From positions 46,377,037 to 46,441,036 of the forward strand of contig OX345636.1 in assembly GCA_947044365.1 (NCBI GenBank): a DNA stretch of 64,000 nucleotides, read 5' to 3'. This DNA comes from Petrosia ficiformis (taxonomy: Eukaryota > Porifera > Demospongiae > Haplosclerida > Petrosiidae). Of this stretch, positions 59,801-64,000 are shown piece by piece (position 1 is the first letter of the stretch; the number at the start of each line of letters is the position of its first letter). Position numbers and translations under genes: made by a program. The notes under the pieces are model-generated. The model saw only the letters and a list, made by a program, of their open reading frames with translations. It did no database searches and had not been told where the DNA came from.

Positions 59801-62800
59801 AGATCTATTGTAATGGAGAGTGGGGAACAGTGTGTGATGATACGTTTTTTGGTACAGAAGCACGAGTAGCATGTAGACAATTGGGATATAATGACTACTA
59901 TGATTATGATCATCTTTCCATGTGAGATGTGTTTGTATGACAGCAGCTGTATATTATGATTTTCTTCTTATAACATAGAGTTGGAACATTTTCTCAGCCA
60001 ATCTGGTTGGATAATGCTGATTGTTCATCTTCCAGTTACACTTGTCTAACCACTTGTGAAACTTGTCCTTCCTCTGAAAGTGTTTTTTGTAGTCATTCAG
60101 AAGATGTCACTCTGGATTGTAGTAAGTATATACAAATAATACTGTACATAATTATAGGACAAAGTATACAAGTCTTAGATTTTAACAATTTATTATGTTA
60201 GTTACAGCACCATTGCGAGCGTTCTACCAAGTGCTATTTATACCTCTAGACATTTGCTTAGCTTGAGCTTTGCAGAAACACACTGTAAAATCTTCCTGGG
60301 AATGTTGTGATCATCAATCCCATCTACTATATTGCAACAATAGTACTATATTTCCATCAGGTGGTTTCTATGGAGAGAACAGCTCTGCATGGTACTTTGA
60401 TACACCCACGCACCATACAATGAATTGTCAAAATAGTGTGGTTAGGTCTAAGACAATTATATGTCCTCAGGTTAGGATATATATAACATTAGACACATTA
60501 TAATTATATAACACTACATAATAATTATAGTACTATATAATCATGTATTTTATGGTGGTGTACTGGTAAGAGATTTTAGTGATAAACCTTTAACTATAAG
60601 TATACCGATAACCGATCCAATTATTGGTGCATCACGAGTATTTTAGGTGCAATACGTAATATCAAAGGAGCTGCCAAGTGCTATATTTGCCATATAGTAC
60701 AGTTAGAGCACTATAATATAATGCTGTGAGGGATATATACTTTAAGGTAAGTTGTTGGGAAAGATGTAGCTAAAACATCTGTTCCAATTACACCAAAACC
60801 TACTGTTGCTTCTTTAAAGTGGTGTTTTAAAATTTTTTACTAACTGGTTGGATTTCCATAAGTCTAGTCTTAAGTGGCTAGCTGTTCACATGAGACTACA
60901 AGCGATCCAGTGGTCCCAACAATGAACTATCTCCTATTTGCTCTGCTAAGCTCTTAAACAAATAGCTGGCTGTTTATGTGACCAAGTTGCAAAGGTGAGA
61001 AGTAAATAGCTGATTGGTTTTTAAAATATAATTTTTCACGTAAGTGCTGACAGGTTTTATACGAATCATCATATAAACTTGCTGGTTGGTTTATATCTGA
61101 TTTACATAACCTGTGGTTACTTTGATGTTTTGCCGTGTTGAGATATATAGCAAAAACTAATTTCTGGTCAAAGTATCAAGATAATATCTTCAGGTACTAT
61201 AAACGAAAGGAGTTCATCCAACTACCATCTTGAATAGGATGCCATTTTAATAAGTATATATCATTAATCAAGTTGACGCTACGTCTAATGGATCCAATAC
61301 TCCTGCAGACGAGGCTATATGTGAAAAAGAATAGTCATCATAAAATTGATAAACATGCACAACCTATTTGCACAGACTTCATTTTTACTAGCATGCAAAA
61401 TGTGAAACAATAAACTTTCATGTTTTTCCCCACCACAAAATCCTAGATAGAACCCTTGCATGGAAATGAACAGATTAATAGGAGACAAGGGACTAATTTA
61501 ATAAGGAAGACAGAGATAAATTGAACATGCATGTAATACATATCTAGAACACTGCATTTACTATTTCTCTATACACCCCCACTTAATTCACTTTGTTCAA
61601 ATTAAATTAAGGTGGTACTAGGGAGTGGGCGGATGAGACTCCAACCAGTTTCAAAATAGATTATATAATATGGCTCTAACCTGGTGTAATAGCAACCTTC
61701 ATATCTTCTGATCAGCTTTATATTGTCCTGTAATTGAAGAAATATGGTTAAAATCGCCATTTTTCCAATCACAATAAGTACAAAACCACAAAAGCCACAC
61801 CCACCAATTATGGCGTGCACCAAGTACAATGTATTTTGAGAAAACAAATAGAGCCGTTTTCTGAAAATTCATTTACTTTTATAGTTACAAGAGGCTGAAG
61901 AAAGCTGAATTCTGTAGCTTTTCACTGAAACCATAAAATTTCCCTTTCTAGACACTATCAAACTCCGATCTTTCTCAGAGAGCAACTACAGTTACCACGC
62001 CATTGTTTTACACCCACCGCCGACTCCACCACCCATGGGGCGTGTTTAGGTTTGTTTCTGAAAATAGAAAACATTAAGGCCCAATAATTATGGTGTGGCT
62101 TCCAAAAAATACAGAATAGAACCAGATTGTATGCAGCAAGAAGCTTGTAAGACTAGAAACTGATTGGAGTAGTATCCGCCCACGGAAAAGACTACAACCT
62201 TAATGATTAAATTTATAATAACAATTGTTAGACTTTGTATACTCTGAGGGGAAATTTTGTTTTCTGATTCTTCTCAGGTTACTCTTCATTTGATTCCGAT
62301 GTTTCAACAACAACAAGTTCCACTTGCAGTACTGATTGTTAGTATAAGTTCTGTGTGTATTAATGTTTTTCTACTAGCAATATTTGTACAATACTTCCTT
62401 TATAATTTTGTATCTCAATATTCCACAGCACCATCTACTTCATCCTCAGCAGCTGGAACCATTGTAGGTGCAGTTCTTGGTATTATATTTGGTATAATCT
62501 TCTGTATACTGATCTTCACTGTACCATTCTGTATTTGTTGCTGTCTTGGAGTTGGGGTAGGTGCAGCTTCTAGACGTTCCCCAACTACAAGAGTAGTGGC
62601 ACACCCTACAACATCTACCACTACTGCTGTTATCACCACTGAAGCGACCCAAACCTCTAACTTCAGTCCACAAACAAAGCAGGATCCTCCTCCCCCTTAT
62701 ATTCAACCTCTGCCACAAGAAAACCCCTATCCAACTACCTATCCCACTCAGCCAGGTTATCCTCAACAGCCTCCAGCTTATCCTGCTGGTGGCTATCCTG

Positions 62801-62862
62801 GAAACCCAGAGTATCAACAATATCCAGGCTATCCTCAACCCTACCCTCCTACTCAGTATTGA
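50822..62862 (+). CDS. Gene D: type I membrane protein with two SRCR domains (415 aa)
   Basis: Exons: 50822-50876, 51338-51548, 57160-57302, 59720-59921, 59979-60121, 62278-62337, 62429-62862. All borders are GT-AG and phases agree (1248 nt with stop). It has signal peptide MALLQFLSILYIISQTEA; SRCR 1 (WGNICDDAFFALDEADVIC, six Cys); SRCR 2 (GEWGTVCDDTFFGTEARVAC, PIWLDNADC, extra Cys pairs); a Ser/Thr stalk (DSDVSTTTSS); one helix (GIIFGIIFCILIFTVPF) with CICCCLGVG; then a tail with PPPPY, YPTQPGYPQQPPAYP and final PPTQY. It is the longest of the three paralogs. As with B, PPxY could recruit WW-domain (e.g. NEDD4-type) proteins. Skipping the 60276-60470 candidate exon is needed for this frame. 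Introns hold a pogo-like element, two piggyBac-like MITEs (one nested in the pogo-like element) and several MITE-3/4 copies. Confidence 0.85.
52043..52830. repeat. MITE-3 counterpart in intron 2 of gene D
   Basis: Left end CACTGTAAAAAATTATAGG and right end AACCTATTACTTTTTACAGTG, with the same inner inverted repeats as 11368-11931. A nested pair of similar ends starts at about 52240. Confidence 0.7.
52972..53368. repeat. MITE-4 copy in intron 2 of gene D
   Basis: CACTGCAAATACAAAATTG...TTGGTTAGTACAGTTGCAAGG at the left is inverted at the right as TTGCAGCTGTACTAACC...TTTTTGCAGTG. Confidence 0.65.
53500..54959. mobile_element. Pogo/mariner-like non-autonomous element in intron 2 of gene D
   Basis: Ends CAGTGGAACCTCCATTTAAC and GTTAAGGGAGGTTTCACTG are inverted repeats, flanked by TA on both sides (53498-53499, 54960-54961). 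TA duplication with CAGTG ends fits the Tc1/mariner-pogo group. Inside is no transposase, but a nested piggyBac-like MITE sits at 54215-54827. Small open frames here have no recognised domain. Confidence 0.7.
54215..54827. mobile_element. piggyBac-like MITE-1 nested in the pogo-like element
   Basis: TTAA flanks both ends (54211-54214, 54828-54831). Inverted ends: GGTAGTACTAGGGAG at the left; GATTGTACTAGGGGGAGG as reverse complement of the right. 613 bp, no coding capacity. Related to 49999-50550 and 61611-62199. Confidence 0.8.
55206..55636. repeat. MITE-4 copy in intron 2 of gene D
   Basis: CACTGCAAAAAATAAATC...GGGTTAGTACAGTTGCAA, inverted at the right as TTGCAACTGTACTAACC...TTTTGCAGTG. Confidence 0.65.
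55976..56336. repeat. MITE-4 counterpart of 12854-13257 in gene D
   Basis: CACTGCAAACATTAAATC at the left, TTACAGTG at the right, and shared flanks and interior with gene B (ATGACATAAATTTTAC, GTAGACAGCACCCTAAAAGT). The insertion therefore predates the gene duplication. Confidence 0.65.
57667..58421. repeat. MITE-4 copy of gene D intron 3, split by a nested MITE-2
   Basis: The left 14 bases (CACTGCAAAAACAA) are separated by 57681-58165 from the remainder (AAAAATAGTTGTTAAAATTGC ... TTTTTGCAGTT). Gene B has the same element uninterrupted at 16481-16743. Confidence 0.8.
57681..58165 (+). mobile_element. MITE-2, near full length, nested in MITE-4
   Basis: Runs from GTGTATATAGAGAAAAC to CCCTACGGGCCAT. 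The inverted-end motif TATCCCTATGACTGC appears at the left, with a doubled CCCTATGATTGCTTT. Comparison with gene B gives the insertion point to within a few A residues. Confidence 0.8.
60276..60470 (+). other. Candidate alternative exon of gene D (frame-altered)
   Basis: Counterpart of 19189-19382, one base longer (GTAAAATC). From the TTTGCAG acceptor the frame from exon 5 meets TGA after about 11 codons. From a weaker CTTGAG acceptor 8 bases upstream (exon from 60268) the Cys-rich reading (SWECCDHQSHLLYC, FYGENSSAWYF, MNCQN, IICPQ) is restored. Either it is a decaying exon or an alternative one with a shifted acceptor. Confidence 0.45.
61611..62199. mobile_element. piggyBac-like MITE-1 in the last large intron of gene D
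   Basis: TTAA at both sides (61607-61610, 62200-62203), ends GGTGGTACTAGGGAG and ...AGACTACAACC. Genes B and C carry the empty target: gene B reads AACTTAATGATTAAAT at about 20896. TTAA duplication is the hallmark of piggyBac-type transposition. 589 bp, no coding capacity. Confidence 0.85.
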
Positions 62863-63501
62863 TAAAGAAGAAAGTAACTAATTATACTATAGTAAGGGTG
62901 TTAACTCTGTACATTTGCAATTAGTTTAGTGACATATAGTTAGTTATATAGTTCTATTCTCGTGTATGTCATGTTATCATGGTAATTAAATTATCAATTT
63001 TCATTTATACACGGCTGCTGACAGCACCGCGCGCAGTCCGAGGATGTTTAATTGACCTCGCCCCTCATGAATATAATTAAAAATTGAAAAATGAAGTGTG
63101 TGCCCGACCAAGTAAAAAGTTCTAGCTACGCCCCCTGGTAATCGCTATGGCCTGGATCAGTACATAAAGAATTTGAAATTGCTATGCTAACAGCGTGATA
63201 CAGTGTCTCCTAAACCACCAGGCATTCCTATCCATCTCAGAAGTGATAACAAAGTCCCATACTCAATTTTTAACAACGGTAATGATAAAAGCTATATAGT
63301 TTATGTGTGTATTATAAATAATTATGGCTCAACTACAATATTCGCCACCTTATTAATTATGCACGATAGGTGTGGCAATCCATCCACAACACACCCACAA
63401 ATACATGTGACTTTCTGTGATCACGCGAGAGCCGGTAAGCGATTCGCGCGCATCGCGCGAACGAAACACATGAAAACACGCGGGCAAGCGAAGTAATAGA
63501 A
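62863..63501. other. 3' flank of gene D and spacer
   Basis: The first 130 bases match the 3' flanks of genes B and C. A hAT-like end (AGCTACGCCCCCTGG) is at about 63125. A short CG-rich patch (63420-63490, several CGCG) stands out in this AT-rich DNA. The 97-codon frame at 63203 has no recognised domain. Confidence 0.4.
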
Positions 63502-63605
63502 ATGTCTTTACTAGATCTAGGACCTATAATCTTTGGAGGAACAACATCTATTATAACATTTTTAAGAACCCGTGGCCTTCTTGCAAGGGCTTGTACCTGT
63601 ACCAG
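63502..63605 (+). pseudogene. Merlin-type transposase, N-terminal exon remnant
   Basis: From ATG at 63502 the frame reads MSLLDLGPIIFGG then TFLRTRGLLARACTCTR and ends at a GTAACT donor. An N-terminal helix with FLRxxGLLA followed by Cys residues is the pattern I associate with ISXO2-like (Merlin) transposases. The phase does not fit the exon at 63678, so the intervening exon(s) are missing. Confidence 0.45.
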
Positions 63606-63677
63606 GTAACTTGATTTCATGGTTTAATTGTTAATTTATAAGTTATCAATTATAATACATGTAATTATCTAATATAG

Positions 63678-63932
63678 ATGTCAAATTTGGCTTCACATGG
63701 GACAGTTAACCACTCTGTAACTTTTGTTGACCCTACGACTGGCATCCACACTCAACATGTTGAATCCCACTGGAACCGAGCAAAATTAAAGTTGAAAAGG
63801 ATGAAGGGATGTCACACTCATCAGATACCTAGCTATCTGGATGAATTCATGTGGCGGGAACGATATGGAAAAACTCGAAATGATGCCTGGGTCAGCATAA
63901 TTCTAGAGATAGCTCAACAATATCGAGTTTGA
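63678..63932 (+). pseudogene. Merlin (ISXO2-like) transposase, C-terminal fragment
   Basis: The frame reads TVNHSVTFVDPTTGIHTQHV, then ESHWNRAKLKLKRMKGCH and LDEFMWRERYG. This matches the C-terminal third of ISXO2-like/IS1016-type DDE transposases. The Glu in ESHW corresponds to the last acidic position of the catalytic set. The two upstream catalytic Asp and the N-terminal zinc region are absent, and an intron of only 72 bases separates it from the N-terminal piece, so the catalytic centre has been deleted. The frame ends at a stop at 63932. Confidence 0.75.
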
Positions 63933-64000
63933 TTTTCTCACCTGCTTCCTTTCTTTTTTTCTTTTACCAGCTTTTATAAAAGCTTGTTTTCTTTTTCTTT

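Noticed and set aside
63203..63496. 97-codon plus-strand frame and its 87-codon antisense partner (63357-63620)
   Set aside because: No domain, no splice context; half lies over a CG-rich patch.

Overview
The window looks like nuclear DNA of an early-branching animal, most plausibly a demosponge. This is inferred from strong AT-richness, GT-AG introns, several membrane-bound SRCR (scavenger receptor cysteine-rich) genes, and a metazoan mix of hAT, piggyBac-like, pogo-like, MULE, Merlin and retroelement remains. I see no rRNA, tRNA, CRISPR array or prokaryotic operon.

The core is a tandem array of three paralogous plus-strand genes, here called B (10196-21545), C (26852-40160) and D (50822-62862). 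Each can be assembled into seven coding exons with matching splice phases: a short signal-peptide exon, SRCR domain 1 on two exons (211 + 143 nt in all three), SRCR domain 2 on two exons (202 + 143 nt in all three), a short Ser/Thr-rich stalk exon, and a final exon with one transmembrane helix, a Cys cluster and a Pro/Tyr-rich cytoplasmic tail. The predicted proteins are 409, 360 and 415 residues. A fourth, related SRCR gene (A, minus strand, 5' end at 2386) runs off the left edge, head to head with B. The products look like type I cell-surface receptors; B and D carry a PPxY-type motif in the tail and C has lost it.

Introns of the array are large and packed with short terminal-inverted-repeat elements. 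Because the three genes are paralogous, several insertions can be mapped exactly against an empty site in a sister gene: a hAT element (30871-33082, 8-bp duplication), a long-TIR element with ORFs on both strands (33975-35574), a piggyBac-like TTAA MITE (61611-62199), a hAT-like MITE (18518-18834) and a MITE nested in another MITE (57681-58165).

Spacers between the genes hold transposon and retroelement relics. 2.9-3.5 kb is the 3' end of a pogo/Jerky-type transposase. 5.35-9.8 kb (minus) is a broken retroelement with an N-terminal Cys motif, a reverse transcriptase and a C-terminal Cys/His plus endonuclease-like part, split by a 1.4-kb insertion. 22.2-22.4 kb (minus) is a small LINE RT fragment. 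42.9-47.0 kb is a Ty3/gypsy-type LTR element with two LTRs and decayed gag-pol. 47.0-49.55 kb (minus) is a MULE transposase relic preceded by pieces of an integrase-core-type protein. 63.5-63.9 kb holds the two ends of a Merlin (ISXO2-like) transposase lacking its middle.

The points most worth a second look are: a decayed or alternatively spliced exon present in all three SRCR genes, with frame differences between copies; a 3' exon that can be read in two ways depending on a 90-100 nt intron; gene C's loss of tail motif and of the promoter block shared by B and D; and the two-strand coding content of the long-TIR element in gene C.
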